From positions 3,906,001 through 3,970,000 of the forward strand of contig NZ_AP022671.1 of NCBI RefSeq assembly GCF_011405515.1: a DNA stretch of 64,000 nucleotides, read 5' to 3'. This document shows, piece after piece, positions 20,239-29,485 of the stretch. Below the pieces are notes generated by a model that was not told the DNA's origin, made no database searches, and saw only the letters and a list, made by a program, of their open reading frames with translations. The stretch's first letter is position 1; every line of letters begins with the position of its first letter. A program made the position numbers and the translations under genes. This DNA is from Nitrospira sp. KM1 (GTDB lineage: Bacteria > Nitrospirota > Nitrospiria > Nitrospirales > Nitrospiraceae).

Positions 20239-22749
20239 ATGGCGTTTTCAAGGTTTCGCAACAGCAAAGACTCGTTCCGCATCGTTGGAGAGGTAGCACT
20301 GCTCGCACTGGTGCTGTGTATTGGCTTGTCATCCATGGCGTCCGCAGCGGAACAGCAGACCGTCAGGTCATTCAACATTCCCGCTCAGCCGCTCAAGACC
20401 TCGCTCGAACAGTTTGCCGAGCAAGCAGATGTTCAAATGCTCTACGCGCTGGATGTCGTCGAAGGTCTGCAGTCGCAGCCGGTGGTGGGGGACTACACAC
20501 CCGAACAGGCGCTCGGGATCATGCTTGCCGGGACCGGCCTGATCATGGAACGAACCGATTCCAATACGATGGCCGTCAGGAAGCCGACTAATGTAGGCGC
20601 TGCTGCAGGAGCCGCAGCGGCCGGTGGTGCCGCATCGCAAAAGCCAGTCAAGGTGCCGGAGATTCTGGTGAAGGACATTCGCGAGCGCGACAACGATACG
20701 AAATCGTTCGTAGCTGAAGAAGCTTCGACGGCGACCCGGACCGACACACCGATCCGCGATGTCCCACAATCGATTCAGGTGATCACACGCAAGGTGATCG
20801 AGGAGCAGCGGGCGTTTCGTCTGATCGAGGCTACGCAGAATGTTTCTGGCATCAACACTGGCGGAGGCACCGGACCGACAGGAGTATTTGATAATTTCAT
20901 CATCCGAGGATTTCAAGCCAATACGAACAATTTTTTCCGCAATGGCCTCTGGGACGGTGTTGCCCAACAAGTTGGCCCGGATACCTATAACATTCAACGA
21001 TTAGAGGTGCTGAAAGGGCCGGCTTCGGTCCTTTACGGACAGGGCGATCCTGGCGGCATTATTAACATTGTCACGCGCAAGCCGCTGCCGGATCCTCGCT
21101 ATTCAGGGAATGTCACATTGGGGAACTTCAATTTCTACCGATCAGAAATTGATGCAACGGGACCGTTAAATGCTGGCAAAACGTTCCTGTATCGTCTCAG
21201 CGTGGCAGGCCAAAAGGCCAACAGCTTCATCGATTTTGTCAATCGCGACATGATGGCCATCGCCCCTTCCGTGACCTGGCTCATGAGCGCTCGAACGACG
21301 CTGACCGTTGAAGCGGATTACTTGCGCCGCTGGTACAACAATATTCCGTCGTTCGCCGTTCCGGGGCAGGGCTCGGTTCTGCCGAACATCAATGGAGAAC
21401 TTCCGCGCAGTATGTACACCGGACTTCCGAATTTCGATAAGAATGACCGGAGGTCTTATCGCATCAGCTATGACCTCACCCATCAGTTCAACGATCGCTG
21501 GTCCATCCGGAATGCGTATCGCTATGCCATTCTCGAATACGATGCGTTTAACGCGGCTCCGAATAACTTGCTCGCTGATCAGCGGACACTAACCCGACTC
21601 TGGACTAACAATGAATCGAGCGTCACTCGGCGACATCAACAGAGCATGATTACGAATCTGGTCGGACACTTCCGACTATTGGAGATGGACCATACTTTAT
21701 TGACCGGCGTCGAACTACGACAAGATCAGAATAACCCTCAGATTCTGACTAACCGCCCCGTTCCATCTCTCGACCTGTTTGCTCCGAATTATGCGTTGGT
21801 GCCCGGTGCTCCCACAGGAACGTCATTTTCCGGATCGGACACCAAACTCGCTGGATTCTATCTTCAGGATCAGATCGCGCTCTTGCCGAATCTCAAGTTC
21901 ATGGGTGGCTTTCGGTTTGACTATGTCCATCAGACCATCACATCTGGTACCACTGAGGCGACGGGAGTTGAACGGGATTCCGATAATACGGCTGTCAGTC
22001 CTCGACTCGGCCTCGTCTATCAACCGATCGAAGAGGTATCGCTGTATACATCATGGATGCGTGGGTTTCTACCGAATGCCCCGACAGTCTTCAATCCCAA
22101 TGGGACTTTATTCGAACCTGAACGCTCGACCCAATATGAGATTGGCATTAAGAACTTTTTCCTCAACAATCGGGTCTCCACTACTTTGGCCTGGTTCCAT
22201 TTAACGCGCGAAAACCTGCTGACGCAGGACCCGGTGATTCCATTCTTTCAGGTGCAAACTGGGAAGCAGCGGAGCCAGGGGATTGAGCTCGATGTGACGG
22301 CGAGTCTGATCGCCGGTTGGAACGTCATCGCCAGCTATGCGTATACGGATGCCGAGGTGACGGCTGATAATAATCCGGCCTTGCTCAACAAACGCCTCGG
22401 CAACGTTCCGTACAACAAAGCGACTATCTGGTCCACCTATCATTTCCAGGAGGGACCCCTAAAGGGATTCGGTCTTGGCGGGGGGATCTATGGTTATACC
22501 AGCCGCAATGCCTCGATCTTTGGTCCTGGGCAAACGGAGATTCCTGGCTATGTGCGGGTGGATACGGCATTCTATTACGACCGTGAGCTGCCGCAGGGCA
22601 ATTGGCTGAGGGCGAAGGAAGTCAATGTTGCACTTAACTTCCGCAATCTGCTCGATCAACGGTATGTCGACTCGGCGCAGAATCCGCTGACGCGTTTCTG
22701 GTTCGGTGAACCCCGCACCGTGCTGGCCACAGTCGGGTTGCGGTTCTGA
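20239..22749 (+). CDS. TonB-dependent siderophore receptor with STN signalling domain
   Basis: 836 residues from ATG 20239, preceded by GGAGGAGGA; earlier codons lack a ribosome site. The signal peptide ends near SSMASAAE. STN: FNIPAQPLKTSLEQFAEQAD. Ala/Gly-rich linker, then KPVKVPEILVKDIRERD near residue 135. Plug: QSIQVITRKVIEEQRAFRLI ... VLKGPASVLYGQGDPGGIIN. The barrel ends FGEPRTVLATVGLRF. It is a close paralogue of 24618-27197, with shared blocks NIQRLEVLKGPASVLYG and LGNVPYNKAT. The plug sequence resembles hydroxamate or pyoverdine-type receptors; the ligand is not known. Confidence 0.93.
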   Translation: MAFSRFRNSKDSFRIVGEVALLALVLCIGLSSMASAAEQQTVRSFNIPAQPLKTSLEQFAEQADVQMLYALDVVEGLQSQPVVGDYTPEQALGIMLAGTGLIMERTDSNTMAVRKPTNVGAAAGAAAAGGAASQKPVKVPEILVKDIRERDNDTKSFVAEEASTATRTDTPIRDVPQSIQVITRKVIEEQRAFRLIEATQNVSGINTGGGTGPTGVFDNFIIRGFQANTNNFFRNGLWDGVAQQVGPDTYNIQRLEVLKGPASVLYGQGDPGGIINIVTRKPLPDPRYSGNVTLGNFNFYRSEIDATGPLNAGKTFLYRLSVAGQKANSFIDFVNRDMMAIAPSVTWLMSARTTLTVEADYLRRWYNNIPSFAVPGQGSVLPNINGELPRSMYTGLPNFDKNDRRSYRISYDLTHQFNDRWSIRNAYRYAILEYDAFNAAPNNLLADQRTLTRLWTNNESSVTRRHQQSMITNLVGHFRLLEMDHTLLTGVELRQDQNNPQILTNRPVPSLDLFAPNYALVPGAPTGTSFSGSDTKLAGFYLQDQIALLPNLKFMGGFRFDYVHQTITSGTTEATGVERDSDNTAVSPRLGLVYQPIEEVSLYTSWMRGFLPNAPTVFNPNGTLFEPERSTQYEIGIKNFFLNNRVSTTLAWFHLTRENLLTQDPVIPFFQVQTGKQRSQGIELDVTASLIAGWNVIASYAYTDAEVTADNNPALLNKRLGNVPYNKATIWSTYHFQEGPLKGFGLGGGIYGYTSRNASIFGPGQTEIPGYVRVDTAFYYDRELPQGNWLRAKEVNVALNFRNLLDQRYVDSAQNPLTRFWFGEPRTVLATVGLRF

Positions 22750-22806
22750 GCGGCTCCATAAAGCCCCGGCCAGAGTGATAACAGAAAATTCTGTTGCATC
22801 TCCCAC

Positions 22807-22849
22807 CTGGCGAGTGAACATGTCCTCGGTGTTACGAATGGTGTAGACT
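22807..22849 (+). promoter_or_regulatory. Degenerate sigma-gene promoter motif before 22905
   Basis: CTGGCGAGTGAACATGTCC (22807-22825), 18-nt gap, then TGTAGACT with hexamer TAGACT at 22844-22849. It resembles the element at 28686 (CTGGAAACCGAACATGGCC) in the right half but has lost the AAA of the left half. Confidence 0.45.
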
Positions 22850-22904
22850 CCGCCCCCCATCACATTGCCATTTTACACGTTTGAGGTGTTGGGGATATGC
22901 CGTA

Positions 22905-23462
22905 ATGCACAGCGATATCCTTCAAGTCTTTCAGGCCTGTGCGGCGGATCTCCGGCGGTTTTTTACCGGCCGTGTCCGTTGCGAGCAGACGGCGGCCGAT
23001 CTGACGCAGGAAATTTATCTCCGCCTGACGCGGCTCGAGCAGCCGCATCTCATCGCCGATCTCCGTACCTATCTCTTTCGGATCGCTGCCAACCTTGCGA
23101 CCGATCATGAACGGGCCCGGCAACGTCGTGCGGCCCTGGTCAACGAGGAAGCGGATTGGCAGTCCGTGCCGGATCACGGCGCCTCTCCCGAGACAGCCCT
23201 GTTGGCCAAGGAAGAGCTCCGGCTCGTGGAAGAAGCCTTGAGTGAATTATCGCCCCTCTGCCGCACCATTTTTCTGCTGAATCGTTTCGAAGGGCTTGCG
23301 CACAGCGACATTGCGGCTCGCTTGGGCGTCTGTAAGAGTACGGTGGAAAAAAACATCGCGCGAGCGCTGAACCATTGCCGGGAGCGGGTGCAGCATCCCG
23401 ACCGGCGCCGGCCATCCGGGTCGAGTCGCTTCATTCGTCTTTTTGAGAGACGCCATGATTGA
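22905..23462 (+). CDS. ECF sigma factor, FecI type
   Basis: 185 residues from ATG 22905 (MHSDILQVFQACAADLRRFF). Region 2: QTAADLTQEIYLRLTRLEQP and LFRIAANLATDHERARQRRA; the motif reads DH-ER instead of the more common DHLR. Region 4: SELSPLCRTIFLLNRFEGLA then HSDIAARLGVCKSTVEKNIA. An Arg-rich C-terminal tail of about 20 residues (DRRRPSGSSRFIRLFERR) is not found in the other six. It overlaps FecR (23455). Confidence 0.91.
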   Translation: MHSDILQVFQACAADLRRFFTGRVRCEQTAADLTQEIYLRLTRLEQPHLIADLRTYLFRIAANLATDHERARQRRAALVNEEADWQSVPDHGASPETALLAKEELRLVEEALSELSPLCRTIFLLNRFEGLAHSDIAARLGVCKSTVEKNIARALNHCRERVQHPDRRRPSGSSRFIRLFERRHD

Positions 23463-24492
23463 AAAGATGGTGCGGGTGTCGTATCTCTGGTGGACTGTGG
23501 ACAAGGATGGCATCAACCGCCCTGAGCAGCCGGGGGACCGGGATGAGCTCGACCGGGAGGCGGTCGCCTGGCTGGTTCGGCTGACATCCGGTGAAGCCAC
23601 GCAGGCAGATGAGGAGCAAGCACGCGCATGGCGGGCGCGCAGCGCTTCCCACGAGCAGGCGTTTCAAGCGGCACGGCGAGTATGGGACGGCATGGAGCCG
23701 CTTCGCGAGCGGATTCCTCAACTTCACACAGACCTACGGACCGTACCGTTGAGAGGCCGGCAAACATCGCTTCAATGGGGTGCCATCGCCGCCATGCTGG
23801 CGTTGATCACGCTGGGAATTGTCTACGAGAACGGCACGCTGAGTATCTGGCTTGCCGACCATCATACGGCGACCGGCCAGCAACAGAGCCTGCGATTGGC
23901 TGACGGCACCGTCGCACACTTGAACACGGACACTGCCCTATCCGTCGAGTACAGCGATCAGGCACGCCGAGTCACCCTGCTGACAGGAGAAGCGGCATTT
24001 GTCGTTGCCAAGGATTCGTCGCGGCCTTTCATCGTGAACGCGGCGGCCGGTGCCATCGAAGCCGTGGGAACCGAATTCGTCGTCCGCCGCAACGCGGACC
24101 GCATCACGGTCACCATGCTGGAAGGCTCCACCCGTGTGACGTATGGAGAGGGACGGCAACAGCCGTCTGCCGCAACCCCGTTGCATGCGCCGCAGCGAGT
24201 TCAGTACAGTCAGGAGACCGGCCTCGGTCATGTGGAACAGGCTGACCTTCGCCTGGAAAGCGCGTGGAGAAGAGGCAAGTTGATTTTTGAAGGCGCGCCT
24301 CTCTCGACCGTGCTGCAAGAGATCAACCGGTATCGGCCCGGCCATGTCTGGACTCTGCGCCAAGAGCTCGCCGCGATGCCGGTGAGCGGAGTCTTCGATC
24401 TCGATCGATTGGACGAGGCGGTCACGGTCATCGAGCACACCTTGCATCTCAAGGTCGTCAGTGTCGGCCATCGGTGGATCTTCCTGCTATAG
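23455..24492 (+). CDS. FecR-type sigma factor regulator
   Basis: 345 residues from ATG 23455, overlapping the sigma gene by eight bases. FecR_N: LDREAVAWLVRLTSGEATQA ... ARAWRARSASHEQAF. Membrane helix: LQWGAIAAMLALITLGIVYE. FecR domain: HHTATGQQQSLRLADGTVAH and LLTGEAAFVVAKDSSRPFIV. STN-like C-terminus: IFEGAPLSTVLQEINRYRPG. It is the regulator of the cassette with receptor 24618. Confidence 0.92.
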   Translation: MIEKMVRVSYLWWTVDKDGINRPEQPGDRDELDREAVAWLVRLTSGEATQADEEQARAWRARSASHEQAFQAARRVWDGMEPLRERIPQLHTDLRTVPLRGRQTSLQWGAIAAMLALITLGIVYENGTLSIWLADHHTATGQQQSLRLADGTVAHLNTDTALSVEYSDQARRVTLLTGEAAFVVAKDSSRPFIVNAAAGAIEAVGTEFVVRRNADRITVTMLEGSTRVTYGEGRQQPSAATPLHAPQRVQYSQETGLGHVEQADLRLESAWRRGKLIFEGAPLSTVLQEINRYRPGHVWTLRQELAAMPVSGVFDLDRLDEAVTVIEHTLHLKVVSVGHRWIFLL

Positions 24493-24617
24493 CATTCTCC
24501 CTCCGTTGCAAAATCTTCGTGCCGGCTGCTGGTAAAAAAATCCGTCCGGTTTCGTTCTGCTCAAACGTGTTCTAGGCGAAGACCGAATCGATTGAGTCAC
24601 GACCTAGGAGCCGAACG

Positions 24618-27197
24618 ATGTCCAGACCCGTACGTTCACGCAGATATCTGATTCCTGCCATCGTCATGATCACTGCGGCTTTTACTACATTGCCCGCGGC
24701 CGGCCAATCGCTTGGGACGCCATCTGACGCCACGATGCCGGTTGCACGGCTTATGGCCCAAGCCGACACCGTGGCCTTCAATATTGCGCCTCAGGACTTG
24801 AAAACCGCGCTGACCGCATTTGCCGAGGTCAGCGGATGGCAACTCTTCTACAGTACCGAGATGGCCGAAGGCCGACGAACCTCCGGGTTGTCCGGTCAAT
24901 ACGCACCCGAAGATGGACTTCGGCAACTCCTTGCCGGTACGGGGGTGGGCTACCGCCTGACCGGACCCAAAACCGTCACGCTCAAGCGGGCAGACGGGTC
25001 CGCACTTGTTCCCGTGCCGCTGGCGGCGGGAGCAGCAGCGGCGGCAGCTGAAGGCGCTGCTACGACTGGAACGGCGAACCAAAAGCCGGTCAAGGTGCCG
25101 GAAATCATGGTGAAGGACGTGCGCGAGCGGGATGCCGACACGAAATCCTATGTGGCCGAGGAGGCCAGTACGGCCACACGAACCGATACACCAGTTCGCG
25201 ATATCCCACAATCAATTCAGGTCATTACTCGAAAAGTGATTGAGGAACAACGGGCTTTTCGCTTAAGCGAGGCGCTACAAAATATCAGTGGATTCAATGC
25301 ATTTCTTCCGACGAGTCAGACGTTCGAAGGATTTATCATCCGCGGCTTTACCGCGAACAATAACAATTTCTTTCGGAACGGTCTTTTCGATCGGTTTGGC
25401 GCACAGTTTGGTGCTGATACCTATAACATCCAGCGCCTGGAAGTGCTCAAGGGGCCGGCGTCAGTTCTCTATGGCCTAGGAGATCCGGGCGGAATTATCA
25501 ACGTTGTGACGAGAAAGCCTTTGCCGGATGCAGCTTACAGTGGCAATGTCACCCTCGGAAATTTCAATTTCTATAGATCAGAGCTCGATGCCACTGGTCC
25601 ATTGAACGCAAACAAAACCCTTATGTATCGTCTCAATGTGGTTGGGCAAAAAGCCAATACGTTTATGGACATTGCCCGCCGTGATCTGGTCGCGCTAACA
25701 CCCTCTGTTACCTGGCTCATGTCTTCTCGTACAACTCTCACCGTGCAGGGCGAATATATTCGGCGTTGGTATAACGATTTGTCGGCGGCCGCCGTACCCG
25801 CTCAGGGAACAGTACTGCCGAATGCGAATGGTGAGCTTTCACGAAACTTCTTCGGAGGGTTTGGAGAGTTCGACAAGAATAATCGTACGCTGTATCGCAT
25901 AGGATACGATTTTAATCATGAGCTTGGACACAACTGGTCGATTCGGAATGCCTATCAATATTCCATATTGGAAATTGATCAGTTTGGAAATAGGCCTCTC
26001 GCCCTGCTGGACCAACGCACCTTGACTCGTAGTCCAAACGCGAATCCCGAATCAAGCATTTCCCGCAGCCATATGCACAGCATGGTGACGAATTTAGTAG
26101 GACATTTCAAAATCTTGGAAATGGACCATACATTATTGACCGGCTTGGAGTTGCGCCAGGAAAGAGCGAACCCCACCGTTCTAACTAACCGTGGCGGTGC
26201 CTCTTTAAATCTAGATATCTTCTCGCCAAACTACGGAATCAACCCCTTCAATGCCCCAATCACCGCCACCAACTATCAAGAGGGCGAACTTAAGCTTGCC
26301 GGAGTCTATCTCCAGGATCAGATCGCTCTGCTGCCAAACCTCAAGTTTGTTGGCGGCGTTCGGTTCGACTATGTGAATCAGTCCGCAATTTTTGCACCGC
26401 TCGCGAGCAACCCTCCTGACCAAACATCGGATGATACAGCGGTCAGTCCTCGGCTTGGGCTTGTTTACCAGCCCATTGAGCCGGTTTCATTGTATGCCAC
26501 TTGGATGCGTGGCTTTTTGCCAGTCTCTCCCGGTACGTTCAATCCAGGCGGAGCATTATTTAAGCCTGAACGTTCGACACTCTACGAGATCGGAGTGAAG
26601 ACATTCTTTTTCGAGAACCGAGTTTCAACCACGCTAGCATGGTACCGCCTGACCAGGGATAACATACTGACTCTTGATCCTTTGGCGCCTGGGTTTCAAG
26701 TGCAAACTGGTCAACAGCGCAGCCAAGGGATTGAGTTGGATGTTACCGCTACCCTGACCAGCGGATGGAATGTGATTGCCAGTTATGCCTATACAGATGC
26801 GGAAGTAACGCAGGACAACGATCTTACAATTGTTCATAAGCGACTGGGCAATGTGCCATATAATAAGGCTACGCTCTGGTCTACGTATCACTTTCAGGAT
26901 GGTTCACTGAAAGGCTTTGGAGTTGGAGGTGGAGTTTACGGCTATACCAGCCGCAACGCATCAATATTTGGTCCAGGTCAATTAGAGATTCCTGGCGCTG
27001 TGACGATCAATACAGCATTGTACTATGATAGAGACCTTCCGGCAGGCAACTGGTTAGGTGCGAAGGTTGTCAATGTAGCGTTGAATTTTAGAAACCTGTT
27101 TGATCAGCGCTATGTCGAGTCGGCGCAAAATACGACAACGAGACTGTACTTCGGTGAACCCCGTACCGTCCTGGCCACGGTGGGGCTGCGGTTTTGA
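24618..27197 (+). CDS. TonB-dependent siderophore receptor with STN signalling domain
   Basis: 859 residues from ATG 24618 with AGGAG eight bases upstream. Signal peptide to about FTTLPAAGQ. STN: FNIAPQDLKTALTAFAEVSG. An Ala-run linker (PLAAGAAAAAAEGAATTG) precedes KPVKVPEIMVKDVRERD near residue 155. Plug VITRKVIEEQRAFRLSEALQ. The barrel ends GEPRTVLATVGLRF. It is the close paralogue of 20239-22749. Codon use in the barrel half is more AT-rich than in the neighbour (for example around 25850-26250), hinting at a different recombination history. Confidence 0.93.
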   Translation: MSRPVRSRRYLIPAIVMITAAFTTLPAAGQSLGTPSDATMPVARLMAQADTVAFNIAPQDLKTALTAFAEVSGWQLFYSTEMAEGRRTSGLSGQYAPEDGLRQLLAGTGVGYRLTGPKTVTLKRADGSALVPVPLAAGAAAAAAEGAATTGTANQKPVKVPEIMVKDVRERDADTKSYVAEEASTATRTDTPVRDIPQSIQVITRKVIEEQRAFRLSEALQNISGFNAFLPTSQTFEGFIIRGFTANNNNFFRNGLFDRFGAQFGADTYNIQRLEVLKGPASVLYGLGDPGGIINVVTRKPLPDAAYSGNVTLGNFNFYRSELDATGPLNANKTLMYRLNVVGQKANTFMDIARRDLVALTPSVTWLMSSRTTLTVQGEYIRRWYNDLSAAAVPAQGTVLPNANGELSRNFFGGFGEFDKNNRTLYRIGYDFNHELGHNWSIRNAYQYSILEIDQFGNRPLALLDQRTLTRSPNANPESSISRSHMHSMVTNLVGHFKILEMDHTLLTGLELRQERANPTVLTNRGGASLNLDIFSPNYGINPFNAPITATNYQEGELKLAGVYLQDQIALLPNLKFVGGVRFDYVNQSAIFAPLASNPPDQTSDDTAVSPRLGLVYQPIEPVSLYATWMRGFLPVSPGTFNPGGALFKPERSTLYEIGVKTFFFENRVSTTLAWYRLTRDNILTLDPLAPGFQVQTGQQRSQGIELDVTATLTSGWNVIASYAYTDAEVTQDNDLTIVHKRLGNVPYNKATLWSTYHFQDGSLKGFGVGGGVYGYTSRNASIFGPGQLEIPGAVTINTALYYDRDLPAGNWLGAKVVNVALNFRNLFDQRYVESAQNTTTRLYFGEPRTVLATVGLRF

Positions 27198-27335
27198 ACT
27201 ATTTAACTTTCGCAGGGCTGTTTTGCGTAGACTCACGCCGGCAGCCCAGGATTCTTCGGCAGGATAGTAGATAAATCGTAGAATTTTCAGTAGACTTGAT
27301 CGCCACGTGTTGCTGAGTATGGTGAAGAACGCACG

Positions 27336-27572
27336 GTGAAATTCACCAGGTACTTCGAATTCATTCGGATGCGTCCTGATCGGGCTCTCATTCGCAAAGA
27401 GTGGATCGAACAAGTGGTCAACAATCCCGTGAAGGAAGTAGTCCAAAGAGACGGACGAATCCGTCGATGGAGGCCTATCGAAGAAATGGAAAACAGATAT
27501 TTGCGTGTTGTGTTATTGCCTGACCGCAACACCGTCCACAATGCTTTCTTCGACAGGGGATTCAAGCCATGA
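27336..27572 (+). CDS. Small conserved protein upstream of DUF2283 (DUF4258-like)
   Basis: 78 residues, MKFTRYFEFIRMRPDRALIR ... WIEQVVNNPVKEVVQRDGRI ... LRVVLLPDRNTVHNAFFDRG. The pattern (aromatic strand, RxxWIE, a strand ending in LP..TVHNAFFD) recurs in bacterial gene pairs with DUF2283 proteins. The last strand resembles RelE/BrnT-like folds, so a toxin role is possible but unproven. Its stop overlaps the next start (ATGA at 27569). Confidence 0.7.
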   Translation: MKFTRYFEFIRMRPDRALIRKEWIEQVVNNPVKEVVQRDGRIRRWRPIEEMENRYLRVVLLPDRNTVHNAFFDRGFKP

Positions 27573-27766
27573 CCATCAAGTATTTTCAAGACACCGATAC
27601 CTTGCATATTGAGTTCAAGGCGGTACAAATTGCAGAGACGAGAGATTTGGACGAGAACACGCAACTTGACCTTGATAAGGACGGTAATATCTGCGCCATC
27701 ACCATTGAACATGCCCACGATCGAGCAGACATCCCGCATTTCTCTTTTGAACAAATCGCAGCCTAA
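27569..27766 (+). CDS. DUF2283 family protein
   Basis: 65 residues: MTIKYFQDTDTLHIEFKAVQ, then AETRDLDENTQLDLDKDGNI and ITIEHAHDRADIP. This is a full-length DUF2283 domain. It overlaps the upstream gene by four bases, suggesting coupled translation. Pairs of this type are candidates for toxin-antitoxin modules; the biochemical role is not established. Confidence 0.85.
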   Translation: MTIKYFQDTDTLHIEFKAVQIAETRDLDENTQLDLDKDGNICAITIEHAHDRADIPHFSFEQIAA

Positions 27767-27909
27767 TCAGAGCCACATCCATATCTACTGTCAAGGAGGC
27801 TGGCACAAATTCTGTCTGCACTTCGATTCTGACGAGCGCATCGATCAGCGCATTCTAAAAGGAATTCAAAGTCTTCACTCGTGACAGTGCCTCTTAATCG
27901 GCTCGATCG

Positions 27910-28587
27910 TTATTTCGACTCCCGGATCTTCTTGATTTCCTCTTCAGTGAATTGGTGCTTAACCTGGTTGGACGTGTTTTCGCCAAAATGCTGAAATGCC
28001 GCATCCACCATGAGTGGCGCCAATTCCTTCAGATCCCGTGAACCGCTCGTATTCATCGTTTCACCACGCCATAGCTCCACCGCAGACCCGGTGGAGTTCG
28101 ACTTCTGAAAATCCACGACGACGATGACGAGCTGATTGGTATAGAGGCGCTGCCCCGTGGATCCTGCAGGCGCGCTGCCCATTCCATAGCCGCCACCGCC
28201 GCCGTATGAACCTCCACCGCCTCCCGGACCCATCCCTCCACTGGGGCCCATGCTTCCGCCTCCGGGAGGAAGACCCCCTCCCGCATTGCTGATAGCCCTG
28301 GACCCTTCAGTCGTGCCGTACGCAAGGAAGATCCCAAGCTGAGCGGTTTTGGTGCTGGTCTGTTTATAGCCGCGGGCATCCATTTTAGTACTCACGAGGC
28401 GTGCATATTCGGGAAAGTCCTGATCCTTTTCCACTTCGTTCGTGGGCAGGACGGTGTAGGTGACGTGTTGAGGGATCGATTCGCCGGATTTGCTCGATCC
28501 CGTCACGTTGACCGCGACGGTTTGCGCGCACCCGGCGCACAGCAGCAAGAGTCCGACGATGGTGACGGTGCTGAGCGTTCTCTCCAT
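27910..28587 (-). CDS. DUF4136-like lipoprotein, glycine-rich
   Basis: 225 residues from ATG 28585-28587 with GGGAGG upstream. Signal peptide and lipobox: VGLLLLCAGC, cleaved before Cys 20, so it is membrane-anchored. The mature part has strands typical of DUF4136 (HVTYTVLPTNEVEKDQDFPE, YARLVSTKMDARGYKQTS). A central glycine/proline-rich loop of about 45 residues (GGGLPPGGGSMGPSGG...GGGGSYGGGGGYG) is inserted, and the strands TNQLVIVVVDFQ and AVELWRGETM follow. A Fur-like site overlaps its promoter region (28608-28626), so iron control is likely. Function unknown. Confidence 0.75.
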   Translation of the reverse strand: MERTLSTVTIVGLLLLCAGCAQTVAVNVTGSSKSGESIPQHVTYTVLPTNEVEKDQDFPEYARLVSTKMDARGYKQTSTKTAQLGIFLAYGTTEGSRAISNAGGGLPPGGGSMGPSGGMGPGGGGGSYGGGGGYGMGSAPAGSTGQRLYTNQLVIVVVDFQKSNSTGSAVELWRGETMNTSGSRDLKELAPLMVDAAFQHFGENTSNQVKHQFTEEEIKKIRESK

Positions 28588-28607
28588 GCGATGCCTCCCT
28601 ACTAAGT

Positions 28608-28626
28608 GATAGCGATCATGATAATG
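28608..28626. promoter_or_regulatory. Fur box-like site
   Basis: GATAGCGATCATGATAATG can also be read as three GATAAT-like hexamers in a row. On the minus strand it matches the 19-bp Fur consensus at 13 positions. It lies 21-39 bases before the lipoprotein start (28587), where repression by Fur would be effective. Confidence 0.55.
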
Positions 28627-28685
28627 ATGGATGGTTCCGGTCATGAGTTCAAGAGCTATCACGGTCTGAAAAAATATTTACAGAT

Positions 28686-28728
28686 CTGGAAACCGAACAT
28701 GGCCTATTGGCTGCTTAGTGTCTAATCT
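28686..28728 (+). promoter_or_regulatory. First of two sigma-gene promoter motifs before 28926
   Basis: CTGGAAACCGAACATGGCC (28686-28704), 18-nt gap, TAATCT at 28723-28728. It is preceded by an A-tract (AAAAAATATTT) like that before the element at 36218. It lies about 150 bases upstream of a second copy, so the gene may have two start sites. Confidence 0.5.
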
Positions 28729-28839
28729 GCATTCTCTGCCTGTTCGTCTTTCGTCTTCCGTGGTTGACGGCGGACGCAGTTTCATTGTGTCTTCATAACC
28801 GCCATTCGACCTGTGCGCCATCACTTGCGCGCATCGAAT

Positions 28840-28881
28840 CCGGAAAGTAAACATTCCCTTCTTCTCTTCCTCATGTATAGA
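28840..28881 (+). promoter_or_regulatory. Second sigma-gene promoter motif before 28926
   Basis: CCGGAAAGTAAACATTCC (28840-28857) is identical to the motif at 11512. After 18 nt comes TATAGA (28876-28881). The predicted leader before ATG 28926 is about 38 nt. Confidence 0.7.
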
Positions 28882-28925
28882 TTGCTCCGCTCACACTGAT
28901 CGCTGATGATGGTGTCACTGGAGTC

Positions 28926-29432
28926 ATGAGTCAAAGCGAATTGCTTCAGGCCTTTGAAACGCATGCCCTCGACCTGCGTCGATTTCTAGCCAAGCGGGTG
29001 CAGTGTGAAGAAACTGCGGCTGATCTCGTGCAGGAGACGTATTTAAGATTGTCGGGAATTGCCCGTTCAGAGCCGATTCAGAACATCCGAGCCTTTCTCT
29101 TTCAGGTTGCCGACAATCTGGCGATCGACCATTTGCGATCCCGAACGAGATTTTACCAGCGCTATGCCGGAACCCCATCCCCGGACCTCATGGGCTCCAC
29201 GCCGTTGCCGGATCGGGAGTTGGCTGCGAAACAGGAGTGGTCGATCATTCAACAGGCGATCAGCGAATTGACTCCGAAATGCCGGACGGCGTTTCTGTTG
29301 CACCGAGTGCAACACCTGAGCTATAGCCAAATTGCCGCGAAATTGGACATTTCACAGCGGACGGTCGAGAAACATATTAGTAAAGCGTTAGCGCATTGCC
29401 GGTTGCGAATCGATCGTGCCGGGATGCCGTGA
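28926..29432 (+). CDS. ECF sigma factor, FecI type
   Basis: 168 residues from ATG 28926 (MSQSELLQAFETHALDLRRF). Region 2: ETAADLVQETYLRLSGIARS and FLFQVADNLAIDHLRSRTRF. Region 4: SELTPKCRTAFLLHRVQHLS then YSQIAAKLDISQRTVEKHIS. It heads the cassette with FecR 29486 and receptor 30797. Confidence 0.92.
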   Translation: MSQSELLQAFETHALDLRRFLAKRVQCEETAADLVQETYLRLSGIARSEPIQNIRAFLFQVADNLAIDHLRSRTRFYQRYAGTPSPDLMGSTPLPDRELAAKQEWSIIQQAISELTPKCRTAFLLHRVQHLSYSQIAAKLDISQRTVEKHISKALAHCRLRIDRAGMP

Positions 29433-29485
29433 ATGCGTATGACCGCTGCGAAGAAGGCGGCTGACATCGTTCACCTGGATTTGCG

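Noticed and set aside
24534-24576. A7 tract before the receptor at 24618 as part of the 42-nt promoter pattern
   Set aside because: No CGTC at 42 nt; the nearest similar sequence (CGTGTTC) is at 32 nt. Not counted as an instance.
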